A DNA stretch of 64,000 nt from TMED69 sp036130055. GTDB taxonomy: Bacteria > Pseudomonadota > Gammaproteobacteria > Ga0077536. The DNA is taken from contig JAYYOR010000011.1 of NCBI GenBank assembly GCA_036130055.1, positions 1 to 64,000 of the forward strand, read 5' to 3'. The translations under genes were made by a program, and so were the position numbers. Under the pieces are notes generated by a model, which worked only from the letters and a program-made list of their open reading frames with translations, was not told the DNA's origin and ran no database searches. Positions 1 to 7,336 of the stretch are shown in pieces (within the stretch, counting starts at the first letter, position 1; the number at the start of each line of letters is the position of its first letter).

Positions 1-1
1 T

Positions 2-439
2 TATAAAAAAAAATTAAAGCAAGAACAAAGTAACGCCTTTACTTTCAAAAAATCTGAAAAAGAAGATTTAGAGAATATTAAAAATAATAATTCTACGCGA
101 CGACGTATAGTATCTTCAGAAACAAAAGATCCAATATACGCTGAATACGTTGAAGAGTGGAGGCGAAGAGTTGAGATTATAGGAAATCTATACTATCCAG
201 AAAAATTAACATCAAAGCAAATTTCCGGTGATTTACTACTAGACGCGGCAATTGATAGAAACGGAATGGTTCAAAATATTTCAATTCTGCGGTCATCAGG
301 TAGTTCAGAGCTCGATGAGGCTGCGATAAATATCGTAAAACTAGCGGCTCCCTTTTCACCGCTACCTGACCAAATAATTGCGGAGACCGACATATTACAC
401 ATAACAAGAACCTGGAAGTTTTCAAATCGAAATGAATAA
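2..439 (+). CDS. TonB-like protein, C-terminal part (cut by window edge)
   Basis: An open frame enters from the left edge and stops at 437-439, giving about 145 residues. The last ~90 residues look like a TonB C-terminal domain: a tryptophan/arginine-rich entry (EEWRRRVEIIGNLYYP), a central strand pair (GDLLLDAAIDRNGMV), then SSGSSELDEAA and a closing ITRTWKF. The upstream part is charged and low in complexity, as in the periplasmic linker of TonB. The inner-membrane anchor lies outside the window. TonB proteins pass proton-motive-force energy to outer-membrane receptors. In Pseudomonas a TonB-family gene also sits upstream of ruvX (yqgF), but with algH/yqgE between them; here only three bases separate this stop from the ruvX start. 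Confidence 0.75.
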   Translation, partial: YKKKLKQEQSNAFTFKKSEKEDLENIKNNNSTRRRIVSSETKDPIYAEYVEEWRRRVEIIGNLYYPEKLTSKQISGDLLLDAAIDRNGMVQNISILRSSGSSELDEAAINIVKLAAPFSPLPDQIIAETDILHITRTWKFSNRNE

Positions 440-442
440 AAC

Positions 443-922
443 TTGAATTTAGAAAAAAATAATAAAAGAAATTTTATTAGGACGGTTATAAGAAAGGTGA
501 TAAGTAAAAAAAAAGAATTTGTGGTTGGCTTTGATTATGGAACAAAAAAAATTGGAGTTGCCGTAGGAAATATATTTACCAAAATCACAACTCCTCTTTT
601 TAATCTAGAACCAATAAAACAAGAACGTATGTTTAGAAAACTTGATGATATCGTTGAGGAATGGAAACCGTTTATGTTTGTTATAGGAATGCCTGAATTG
701 GAGGATAAAAGCCATCATCCTTTAAAAACTTTAATTAAAAATTTTAAATTAGGACTCGAAAACCGATATGATAGGCCTGTCACATTAATAAACGAAAGGC
801 TCACAAGCCACGAGGCTTATAAAATGAAAAGGCTATATCCTAAAAATATGTCCCTAGATGCCATTGCCGCAAGCCTAATTTTAGACACATGGCTAACAGA
901 TAGAACAACTCCTACAGATTGA
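443..922 (+). CDS. ruvX: RuvX/YqgF pre-16S rRNA nuclease (Holliday-junction resolvase-like fold)
   Basis: RNase H-fold protein expected to mature the 16S rRNA 5' end. Visible family motifs are FDYGTKKIGVAVG with the first catalytic Asp, a central VIGMPELEDKSHHP loop, LINERLTSHEA with the catalytic Glu, and LDAIAASLIL near the C-terminus. The TTG at 443 has no clear ribosome site. An in-frame GTG at 497, preceded by an AGGA-containing stretch, gives a 141-residue protein closer to the usual family length, so the first 18 residues are doubtful. The gene ends four bases before the end of an alternative TTG start of pyrR, consistent with one transcript through ruvX-pyrR-pyrB-pyrC'. Confidence 0.88.
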   Translation: MNLEKNNKRNFIRTVIRKVISKKKEFVVGFDYGTKKIGVAVGNIFTKITTPLFNLEPIKQERMFRKLDDIVEEWKPFMFVIGMPELEDKSHHPLKTLIKNFKLGLENRYDRPVTLINERLTSHEAYKMKRLYPKNMSLDAIAASLILDTWLTDRTTPTD

Positions 923-930
923 GAAATACT

Positions 931-1440
931 ATGAATATCAATGAAATAATTGTAGAAGAATTAATCGATATAATCGTTAAGGAAATCCTAAAAAAATTAG
1001 ATGAAAACAATTGGAAAGAAATTAAAATCGTCGGGATTAAGTCAGGCGGAGTATTAGTCGCAAACGAAATTTCAAAATTGCTTAAACATAAAGAACCGCC
1101 AGGCCAACTTAATATTACCTATTACAGAGACGACTTCAATAAAATTGGCCTACATCCAAGAGTCGAACCTTCGAAACTTGACTTTAATATAGAGAATGCT
1201 CATGTTCTATTGGTAGACGATGTAATACACACTGGTCGCACCGCAAGGGCAGCAATGAATGAGATATTTGATTTTGGTAGGCCAAAGAGTATTACCCTCG
1301 TTAATCTAATTGACCGTGGGCAAAGGGAATTGCCCATCAGCCCGGATATCCTTGGAATCAAAATTTTCGCTCCGACAGAAAAAAATATAAAGTTAAGTGG
1401 ACCACCTCTCAAGCTTGAGTTATTTGACACTAAACGTTAA
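931..1440 (+). CDS. pyrR: PyrR bifunctional pyr regulator / uracil phosphoribosyltransferase
   Basis: About 169 residues of the type I phosphoribosyltransferase fold. The PRPP-binding loop reads VLLVDDVIHTGRTARAA, and the PyrR-typical IGIKSGGVLVA and YRDDF segments are present. In this family the protein senses UMP/PRPP and modulates pyr gene expression, with weak UPRTase activity. The ATG at 931 is preferred; a TTG at 919 overlaps the ruvX stop and would add four residues. Its position directly before pyrB fits a regulatory role, although no convincing PyrR-binding attenuator hairpin is visible in the 52-base pyrR-pyrB spacer. Confidence 0.9.
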   Translation: MNINEIIVEELIDIIVKEILKKLDENNWKEIKIVGIKSGGVLVANEISKLLKHKEPPGQLNITYYRDDFNKIGLHPRVEPSKLDFNIENAHVLLVDDVIHTGRTARAAMNEIFDFGRPKSITLVNLIDRGQRELPISPDILGIKIFAPTEKNIKLSGPPLKLELFDTKR

Positions 1441-1467
1441 TATACAACCTGATTAAAGTAATTTATA

Positions 1468-1506
1468 ATGCTAAAAAAAATAGTTCCTCACTATGAAGAG
1501 CGATAA
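1468..1506 (+). other. Possible 12-codon leader ORF overlapping the pyrB start
   Basis: An ATG at 1468 opens a short frame coding MLKKIVPHYEER that stops at 1504-1506, 14 bases inside pyrB in another frame. Translating it would place ribosomes across the pyrB start. E. coli pyrBI has a leader peptide used in attenuation, but here there is no U-rich tract or terminator hairpin, so chance is a real alternative. Confidence 0.2.
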
Positions 1507-2428
1507 TTTAAAGCATTTCCTCTCAATAAATAGCCTTAGTACTGGTTTAATATTCTCTATTCTAGACCGCGCAGAAAGTTTTTTTCCTGTAGGTAGCAAA
1601 GCTATTAAGAATATCCCCATTCTCAGAGGCAAAACGATAGCCAATCTCTTCTTTGAACCTAGCACCAGAACCAAAACCACTTTCGAGTTAGCTGCTACTC
1701 GGCTGTCTGCAGATGTGATAAATATTAATATTGACTCAAGTGCGACAAGGAAAGGAGAAAGTTTGTCAGATACACTAAAAACGTTGGCAGCAATCAAAAC
1801 CGATATTTTCGTTGTCCGTCATAGTCAAAGTGGGGCACCAGCTTTCATAGCCGATCTTACAGGTGAGCAAGTAAGCGTGATTAATGCCGGAGATGGGAGT
1901 CATGAACACCCAACACAAGCACTACTCGATTTATTTACAATAAGGAGAAATAAAGGGAATTTTTCGAGTCTAAAAATTGCTATCGTTGGCGACGTTTTAC
2001 ACTCTAGAGTGGCACGGTCCGAGATTTTTGCATTAAAAAAAGTTGGCGTTAGAGACATTAGAGTAATAGGGCCCAAAACATTAATACCCTCAAATATAGA
2101 CCGTTTAGGAGTAAAAGCGTTTCATAATCTTCGTGAGGGAATCAAAGACTGTGACGTCATTATCACACTGAGATTACAAACGGAAAGAATGAACAAAGCG
2201 TTACTTCCAAGTGCTTCAGAGTACTTCGAGACCTTTGGTTTAACTGAAAAAAAACTTGTCGCAGCCCACAAAAAAGTAATTGTGATGCATCCTGGCCCTA
2301 TAAATAGGGGTGTAGAAATTGAATCGTCAGTAGCCGATGGTTGCAAATCAAAAATTCTTGAACAAGCCGGGAATGGCATTGCAATAAGGATGGCGATCCT
2401 GGCTATGGTGAGTGGGGCGCGAATTTAG
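1493..2428 (+). CDS. pyrB: Aspartate carbamoyltransferase, catalytic subunit
   Basis: 311 residues; catalyses carbamoyl phosphate + L-aspartate to carbamoyl aspartate in pyrimidine synthesis. Diagnostic motifs are FEPSTRT (carbamoyl phosphate binding), GDGSHEHPTQALLDL, LRLQTER and the C-terminal HPGPINRG. An in-frame stop shortly upstream fixes the ATG at 1493. The pyrB stop is directly followed by the ATG of the DHOase-like pyrC' with no spacer, the arrangement expected for class A ATCases in which a catalytically dead DHOase homologue builds the dodecamer. No pyrI regulatory chain is present. Confidence 0.95.
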   Translation: MKSDNLKHFLSINSLSTGLIFSILDRAESFFPVGSKAIKNIPILRGKTIANLFFEPSTRTKTTFELAATRLSADVININIDSSATRKGESLSDTLKTLAAIKTDIFVVRHSQSGAPAFIADLTGEQVSVINAGDGSHEHPTQALLDLFTIRRNKGNFSSLKIAIVGDVLHSRVARSEIFALKKVGVRDIRVIGPKTLIPSNIDRLGVKAFHNLREGIKDCDVIITLRLQTERMNKALLPSASEYFETFGLTEKKLVAAHKKVIVMHPGPINRGVEIESSVADGCKSKILEQAGNGIAIRMAILAMVSGARI

Positions 2429-3775
2429 ATGAATATTGAAATTAGCAAAGGAACCATAATAGATCCCCAGACCAAAACAGAAAAACGAAAAAATCTATTT
2501 ATTAAAAATGATAAAATAATAGCAATTGGGCGTAAGCCCAGCGGGTTTAAACCTAGTCTTGTAATCGATGCAAGCAATCAAATAGTTTGTCCCGGTTTTG
2601 TTGAGATCAATGCTGAGTTAAATCCAACAAAAGAAAGGTTTGAGGAAAATTTCGAAAAGGAATTGAGGGCTGCAGGAAAGGGCGGATTCACTACTATTTG
2701 TCTTACACCCTCCGAGGAAAGACCACTTGACACCGTGGCTTCAATTAATCAAATAAACCAATCCGCCAAACAATATAAGGGCCCGAAAGTCTTCTGTTTG
2801 GGCGCTCTTACAGTAGACCTAAAGGGAGAGCAGCTAACAGAGATGTTTAATCTAAAAAGAGCAGGTTGTCTGGGTCTGTCAAATGGAGATAACTCGATTT
2901 CAAATACAGCGGTGTTTAGAAACGCGCTGCTTTACGCTCACACCTTCGATTTAAAAGTTTTTTTAAGCTCCCAAGATAAATGGTTAAGCGATAATGCGGT
3001 AATAAGTGAAGGATCGACCAGCCTAGAAAAAGGGCTTCCTTCTAATCCACAGTCCAGTGAATTAATTGAGTTACACAGAAATATAGTATTAATTAAAGAA
3101 ACAGGCGTAAAAGCCCATTTAAAGGCAATAACAAGTGAAAAATCAGTCAAAGAGCTAGATCGACTTAAAAATAAAATCACTTTTGACGTAAGTATATTTC
3201 ACGCCCTTGTAGCTGAAAATGAAATAGATTGGATGAATAGTTCATTTCACATAAAGCCACCCCTTGGTTCGGAAAGAGATAGAGACTTCCTGCAAAAAGC
3301 GTTATTTAAAAAATCAATAAAAGTTTTGAGTAGTCTACATCGGCCGAGAAGCCAGGCCGCAAAGGAAGGGGCTTTTGAGGGAAGCGTGCCTGGAGCAACA
3401 TCGTTTGAGACGTTCTTGCCCCTTTTATTGAAACTCAGAAAAAATTTAAAAATTTCTCTAGTTGAAGCAATTGACTATATTACAAATCAACCATCACAAG
3501 TTTTAGGCCTTAATACGGGGAGATTAAGCAAAAACAATCCCGCAGATATTTGCATATTTAATCCAGAACACAAATGGTCGAGTCATCCTAACACATTTCA
3601 AAGTACTGGAAAAAATTCACCCTTCTTAGATCAGGACATGACTGGAAAGGTAACAGCAACCATTTCTGAAGGAAAAATAATTTTTTACGATAGCAAACTA
3701 ATCAAAATAACAGGAAAAGATATTGAAAAGTTATTCGAGAATAACACGGTCAAATCAGAACAGGCAAAATATTAA
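2429..3775 (+). CDS. pyrX: Non-catalytic dihydroorotase-like subunit of ATCase (PyrC'/PyrX)
   Basis: 448 residues with the amidohydrolase layout: N-terminal composite-domain strands, a barrel, and C-terminal LGLNTGRLSKNNPADICIFN. The metal-binding HxH expected after PGF is replaced: residues 55-64 read PGFVEINAEL, so Asn and Glu stand where the zinc histidines should be. The later Asp-His catalytic segment reads SSLHRPRS, without the Asp. It should therefore not act as a dihydroorotase. In Pseudomonas the equivalent pyrC' product is an inactive partner required to assemble PyrB, and direct abutment to pyrB supports that role. A true pyrC should lie elsewhere. Confidence 0.88.
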   Translation: MNIEISKGTIIDPQTKTEKRKNLFIKNDKIIAIGRKPSGFKPSLVIDASNQIVCPGFVEINAELNPTKERFEENFEKELRAAGKGGFTTICLTPSEERPLDTVASINQINQSAKQYKGPKVFCLGALTVDLKGEQLTEMFNLKRAGCLGLSNGDNSISNTAVFRNALLYAHTFDLKVFLSSQDKWLSDNAVISEGSTSLEKGLPSNPQSSELIELHRNIVLIKETGVKAHLKAITSEKSVKELDRLKNKITFDVSIFHALVAENEIDWMNSSFHIKPPLGSERDRDFLQKALFKKSIKVLSSLHRPRSQAAKEGAFEGSVPGATSFETFLPLLLKLRKNLKISLVEAIDYITNQPSQVLGLNTGRLSKNNPADICIFNPEHKWSSHPNTFQSTGKNSPFLDQDMTGKVTATISEGKIIFYDSKLIKITGKDIEKLFENNTVKSEQAKY

Positions 3776-4442
3776 ATTAAACTATTGTCTGAAAAAAAAT
3801 CTTCAGAAAAATTTCACTCCGAGAATAAATAGCTCAACCATTAAGCTCTGTGACCAAATTCAATATTTTAAAGATCAACAAATTCCTATAATTTTAGATA
3901 ATGGGTGTGGGAACGGTTTTAGCTCTTTTTGGCTAGCTAATAAAAACCCACAAGCTATTATTTTTGGTGTTGACCGTGCAAAAAGATTTGTTAGTAACAA
4001 ATTGCCCCCAAATCTTATCTTTGCAAGGGCGGAACTAGCACAGTTATGGAAGTTGCTATGGGAAAGAGAAATCGAAATATCAAAATCTTTTTTACTCTAT
4101 CCGAACCCATGGCCAAAATCAAAACACTTAAGAAGGAGGTGGCATGCCCATCCTGCTTTTAAATATCTCACCTGTATAACAAAATATTTAGAAATAAGGA
4201 CCAATTGGAAAATTTACGGCGAAGAAGCATACAGCGCCTTAAAATTATTGACAAATAATGAAATCACTTTTAAAGAATTCTTACCCGCCCCCCCAATTTC
4301 GTTGCATGAAAAGAAATACACTGTATCAGGTCATTGTTTGTTCAAATTAGTATCGAAAAATAATAGTGGTGCTAAAGCTAACAGTCATTTAGGTCTGAGA
4401 CTATTAGATCATCAGAAAATGATACATGGTAACCTTTCTTAG
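3723..4442 (+). CDS. TrmB-like tRNA (guanine-N7) methyltransferase
   Basis: About 239 residues with a Rossmann SAM-binding start (LDNGCGNGFSS, then FGVD) and the TrmB hallmark YPNPWPKSKHLRRR followed by HPAF. TrmB makes m7G46 in tRNA; this copy is diverged, with a short N-terminus, so it may be a second TrmB-family enzyme. The only usable start before motif I is TTG at 3723, which puts the first 53 bases inside pyrX. Its 3' end overlaps the oppositely transcribed lipoprotein gene by 65 bases. Both overlaps are unusually long for this window. Confidence 0.7.
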   Translation: MKSYSRITRSNQNRQNIKLNYCLKKNLQKNFTPRINSSTIKLCDQIQYFKDQQIPIILDNGCGNGFSSFWLANKNPQAIIFGVDRAKRFVSNKLPPNLIFARAELAQLWKLLWEREIEISKSFLLYPNPWPKSKHLRRRWHAHPAFKYLTCITKYLEIRTNWKIYGEEAYSALKLLTNNEITFKEFLPAPPISLHEKKYTVSGHCLFKLVSKNNSGAKANSHLGLRLLDHQKMIHGNLS

Positions 4443-4794
4443 GCAAATCAGAGGCCCTTAAACAGACAATTAACTTATTTTCGGAAACCCATCTCAATGA
4501 TATATTCCGCTTATCAAAAGGAATCCCATCGTTCTCCAATCTAGTTTGAAAAACCGTCCACTTTTTAAAATTAGAATTATCTTTAAGAGTGCCATATATA
4601 AAAAAAGGCCGCCTGCAAAACTCACAGCCAATTATTTTTTTCGGCTCTGCTACACTTACCTGAAAGGTAAATTGATTATTTGGAGAATTTTTTTCGCTAA
4701 AAAGGGTTTGGGGTCCTGGGCCACATCCTTTTAAAACAAAAATTAAGCAGACCAAAAACAACATCCTAGGAAAAAATACGTAATTTTTTTTCAT
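4378..4794 (-). CDS. Small putative lipoprotein of unknown function
   Basis: 138 residues. A positively charged start and hydrophobic stretch end in a lipobox (FVLKGC), so the mature protein should be lipid-anchored at Cys24 or so. The remainder has a CEFC pair (a possible disulfide or metal site) and no recognised domain. It is translationally coupled to the upstream cupin gene by an ATGA overlap at 4791-4794. It is the last gene of a transcript that begins with pilT. Its 3' 65 bases are antisense to the TrmB-like gene. Confidence 0.6.
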   Translation of the reverse strand: MKKNYVFFPRMLFLVCLIFVLKGCGPGPQTLFSEKNSPNNQFTFQVSVAEPKKIIGCEFCRRPFFIYGTLKDNSNFKKWTVFQTRLENDGIPFDKRNISLRWVSENKLIVCLRASDLPKKGYHVSFSDDLIVSDLNDC

Positions 4795-5096
4795 TCAATG
4801 CCGTTTTTGAATTCAATTTCTAAAAAAGAAGTTTCAAGTTTTGTTAGATTTTGTACATTATGCTCAACTCCAGCTTTTCTATTGTAGGAAATACCTTGTT
4901 TAATTTGAAACGTCAGCACTGAACCGCTAGGATCAGTGATCGTTAGTTCCCCAGAAATTATTGGAACTACAATATAATCGAATTCATGTACGTGCCAGCC
5001 TGTCTCGGTAAAGGGAAGAAAATCCCACCTTGTTACCCTAACGCAATTTGTTTCTAGTTGCTTCGAGGCAATAGCAGAAACTAATTTGTTTGTCAT
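4791..5096 (-). CDS. Small single-domain cupin protein
   Basis: 101 residues folding as one cupin barrel. Motif 1 is visible as GWHVHEFDYIVVPIISGEL, with two His and Asp/Tyr; motif 2 is weaker (HNVQNLT). It resembles the small cupins annotated as BauB-like (beta-alanine degradation), a similarity of family rather than proof of substrate. The ATG at 5096 is chosen because AAGGAAA sits about 8-10 bases upstream; a longer frame from 5156 would run into the pilU-like gene. Spacing of 13 bases to that gene suggests co-transcription with the retraction ATPases. Confidence 0.72.
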   Translation of the reverse strand: MTNKLVSAIASKQLETNCVRVTRWDFLPFTETGWHVHEFDYIVVPIISGELTITDPSGSVLTFQIKQGISYNRKAGVEHNVQNLTKLETSFLEIEFKNGIE

Positions 5097-5109
5097 AATA
5101 TAGATTTCC

Positions 5110-6168
5110 TTATCCAAAATTGATTTTTGTCTCAAGATTAGTCCTAGAATCTGCATTATCTAGAGCCACGTCCAAAGAAATCAAGTGCTCAGAATAAAGT
5201 GAGAATAATGCTGCATCAAACGTTTGCATGCCAGCCTGTGCACTACCCTCCATAGCAGCTTTGATTTCCGTGAGCTGCCCAGATAAAACTAATTCCCGAA
5301 TATGAGGAGTCATAATCAAAATTTCCATGGCGGCAACCCGAGTTTCACTCGCTCCCATAACAAGTCTTTGAGAAATGATCCCAACAAGATTCAACGATAA
5401 ATCCATTAAGACTTGATCTCGATTGCCTCGGGGAAACAAATTTACAATCCGATCCAATGCTTGATTAGCATTATTAGAATGAAGTGTCGAGACTACTAGA
5501 TGGCCTGTATTACAAAGTTCCATTACAGCCTCCATCGTCACTCTATCCCTTATTTCTCCAACCATAACTACGTCAGGAGACTCCCGCATGGCTGACTTAA
5601 GAGCAGCAGCATAGCTTAGGCTGTCCACGCCAATCTCGCGCTGATTTACAAGACAAGACATGTCTGAATGAATAAATTCAATAGGATCCTCGATTGTAAG
5701 AATATGGCCACGCGATTGTGTGTTCCTATGATTAATCATTGCTGACAAAGTTGTTGATTTGCCGGACCCCGTGCCGCCAACCATTAATATTAGACCTCTT
5801 TTTTTCATAATCAGATTGCTCAAAACAGGCGGGGTCTTTAACTTTTTTAGGCTAGGAATCTCTTTTGGCACTTTTCTTAAAACGAGAGCTATTGCACCGC
5901 ATTGACGGAAAACATTTACTCTAAATCTTGCATCCATCCCTTTTTCTTCAATAGCAAAATCTAATTCTAATTCTTTTGTGAATTTTTCCCAATTATTTTC
6001 CGACATTATTTCCTTAGCCATCAGCTCAACCATTTCAGCAGATAGCGTCTCGACTTCGACTTCTTCCAATCTCCCTTCAACTTTTATTCTAGGTTTAGAG
6101 CCAGCACTTAAAAAAAGATCTGAACCTTTAAGTTCAATAATTTTGTTCAAATATTTTAAAAGTTGCAT
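5110..6168 (-). CDS. Third PilT/PilU-type secretion ATPase (PilU paralogue)
   Basis: 352 residues of the GspE/PilT superfamily. Walker A is GGTGSGKSTT, the Asp box is TIEDPIEF, Walker B is VVMVGEIRDR, and the His box is GHLVVSTLHSNNA, so it should be an active ATPase. Shared details with the neighbouring PilU (MVGGTGSGKS, DLSLNL before SQRL, and a C-terminal TFDAALFSLY) make it a PilU-side duplicate rather than a second PilT: the PilT-type AIRNLIRE motif is replaced by HIRELVLSG. Its ATG overlaps the upstream pilU stop by one base (TGATG), implying coupled translation. It may tune or replace PilU in pilus retraction. Confidence 0.88.
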   Translation of the reverse strand: MQLLKYLNKIIELKGSDLFLSAGSKPRIKVEGRLEEVEVETLSAEMVELMAKEIMSENNWEKFTKELELDFAIEEKGMDARFRVNVFRQCGAIALVLRKVPKEIPSLKKLKTPPVLSNLIMKKRGLILMVGGTGSGKSTTLSAMINHRNTQSRGHILTIEDPIEFIHSDMSCLVNQREIGVDSLSYAAALKSAMRESPDVVMVGEIRDRVTMEAVMELCNTGHLVVSTLHSNNANQALDRIVNLFPRGNRDQVLMDLSLNLVGIISQRLVMGASETRVAAMEILIMTPHIRELVLSGQLTEIKAAMEGSAQAGMQTFDAALFSLYSEHLISLDVALDNADSRTNLETKINFG

Positions 6169-7319
6169 CAGTTATCTTCTTTTTCTTTCAAGGCCAAACC
6201 TCCTAATTGAGACATGATGTCCTTATCATCCGATAGTTTACTTTCTAGCTTTATCCTTAGCCTCAACTCGTTCTGTGAGTCGGCATTTTTCATTGCTTCC
6301 TCATAATTAATTTTTTTCTCCTCGTGAAGTTCAAATAGTGCCTGGTCAAACGTCTTCATGCCCAGGTCATTTGATTTCGCCATTATTTCTTTTAGACCGT
6401 GAACCTCCCCCTTCATAATAAGGTCAGATACAAGCGGGCTATTCAACAGAATTTCGATTGCGGCCACTCGTCCCTTACCATCTGGCCTCCTTAACAGCCT
6501 TTGAGAGACAACAGATTTCAGATTTAATGACAAATCCTGAAGGAGCTGTGCTTTTCGTTCTTCAGGAAAAAAATTTATTATCCTATCTAAAGCTTGGTTG
6601 GCGCTATTAGCATGGAGAGTAGCAACAGCAAGATGCCCTGTTTCGGCAAAAGCTACTGCAAATTCCATGGTTTCTTTATCTCTAATTTCACCGAGCAGTA
6701 TCACATCCGGGGCCTGCCTGAGTGTATTTTTTAGGGCAATATCCCAGTCATCCGTATCTACCCCTACTTCCCTTTGCATAACTATACAACCTTTATGTGG
6801 ATGAACATATTCGATTGGGTCCTCAATTGTTATTATGTGCCCTTTTGAATTAGCGTTACGATGATCAATCATTGCCGCTAATGAAGTTGATTTGCCGGAA
6901 CCAGTCCCTCCAACCATTATCATCAAACCACGTTTTGTCATAATTATGTCTTTCATTACTTCTGGCAACCCAAGCTTTTCGATATTTGGGACTTCGGTTT
7001 CTATGGCCCGTATCACGAGCCCCACGGCACCCTGCTGCACAAAAGCATTTACTCTGAATCTTCCTATACCAGCTGGCGATATTGCAAAATTGCATTCCTT
7101 AGTGGCCTCAAATTCTTTGACCTGACGGTCATTCATAATTGCATAGCTCATAGCTTTAGTAGCCTCTAAGTCCAGTGGGTCGTCTTTTATCGGAGTAATT
7201 AAGCCATCGATTTTCATTGCGGGAGGATAATTGAATGTGATGAACATATCCGAACTTTTTTTCTCAATCATTAGTTTTAGTAGCTCACGCATCTCCTTAA
7301 TCGCGGCATCTCGCTCCAT
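6168..7319 (-). CDS. pilU: PilU, PilT-dependent twitching motility ATPase
   Basis: 383 residues, the usual PilU size. Walker A GGTGSGKSTS, TIEDPIEYVH, LLGEIRDKET and GHLAVATLHANSANQ are all intact. The charged C-terminal extension after NADSQNELRLRI is typical of PilU. It works with PilT at the inner-membrane base of type IV pili to power retraction. It lies 17 bases downstream of pilT and is coupled to a second PilU-like gene. No pilin or assembly genes occur in this window. Confidence 0.92.
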   Translation of the reverse strand: MERDAAIKEMRELLKLMIEKKSSDMFITFNYPPAMKIDGLITPIKDDPLDLEATKAMSYAIMNDRQVKEFEATKECNFAISPAGIGRFRVNAFVQQGAVGLVIRAIETEVPNIEKLGLPEVMKDIIMTKRGLMIMVGGTGSGKSTSLAAMIDHRNANSKGHIITIEDPIEYVHPHKGCIVMQREVGVDTDDWDIALKNTLRQAPDVILLGEIRDKETMEFAVAFAETGHLAVATLHANSANQALDRIINFFPEERKAQLLQDLSLNLKSVVSQRLLRRPDGKGRVAAIEILLNSPLVSDLIMKGEVHGLKEIMAKSNDLGMKTFDQALFELHEEKKINYEEAMKNADSQNELRLRIKLESKLSDDKDIMSQLGGLALKEKEDN

Positions 7320-7336
7320 TTTGTACTCCTTATCTA

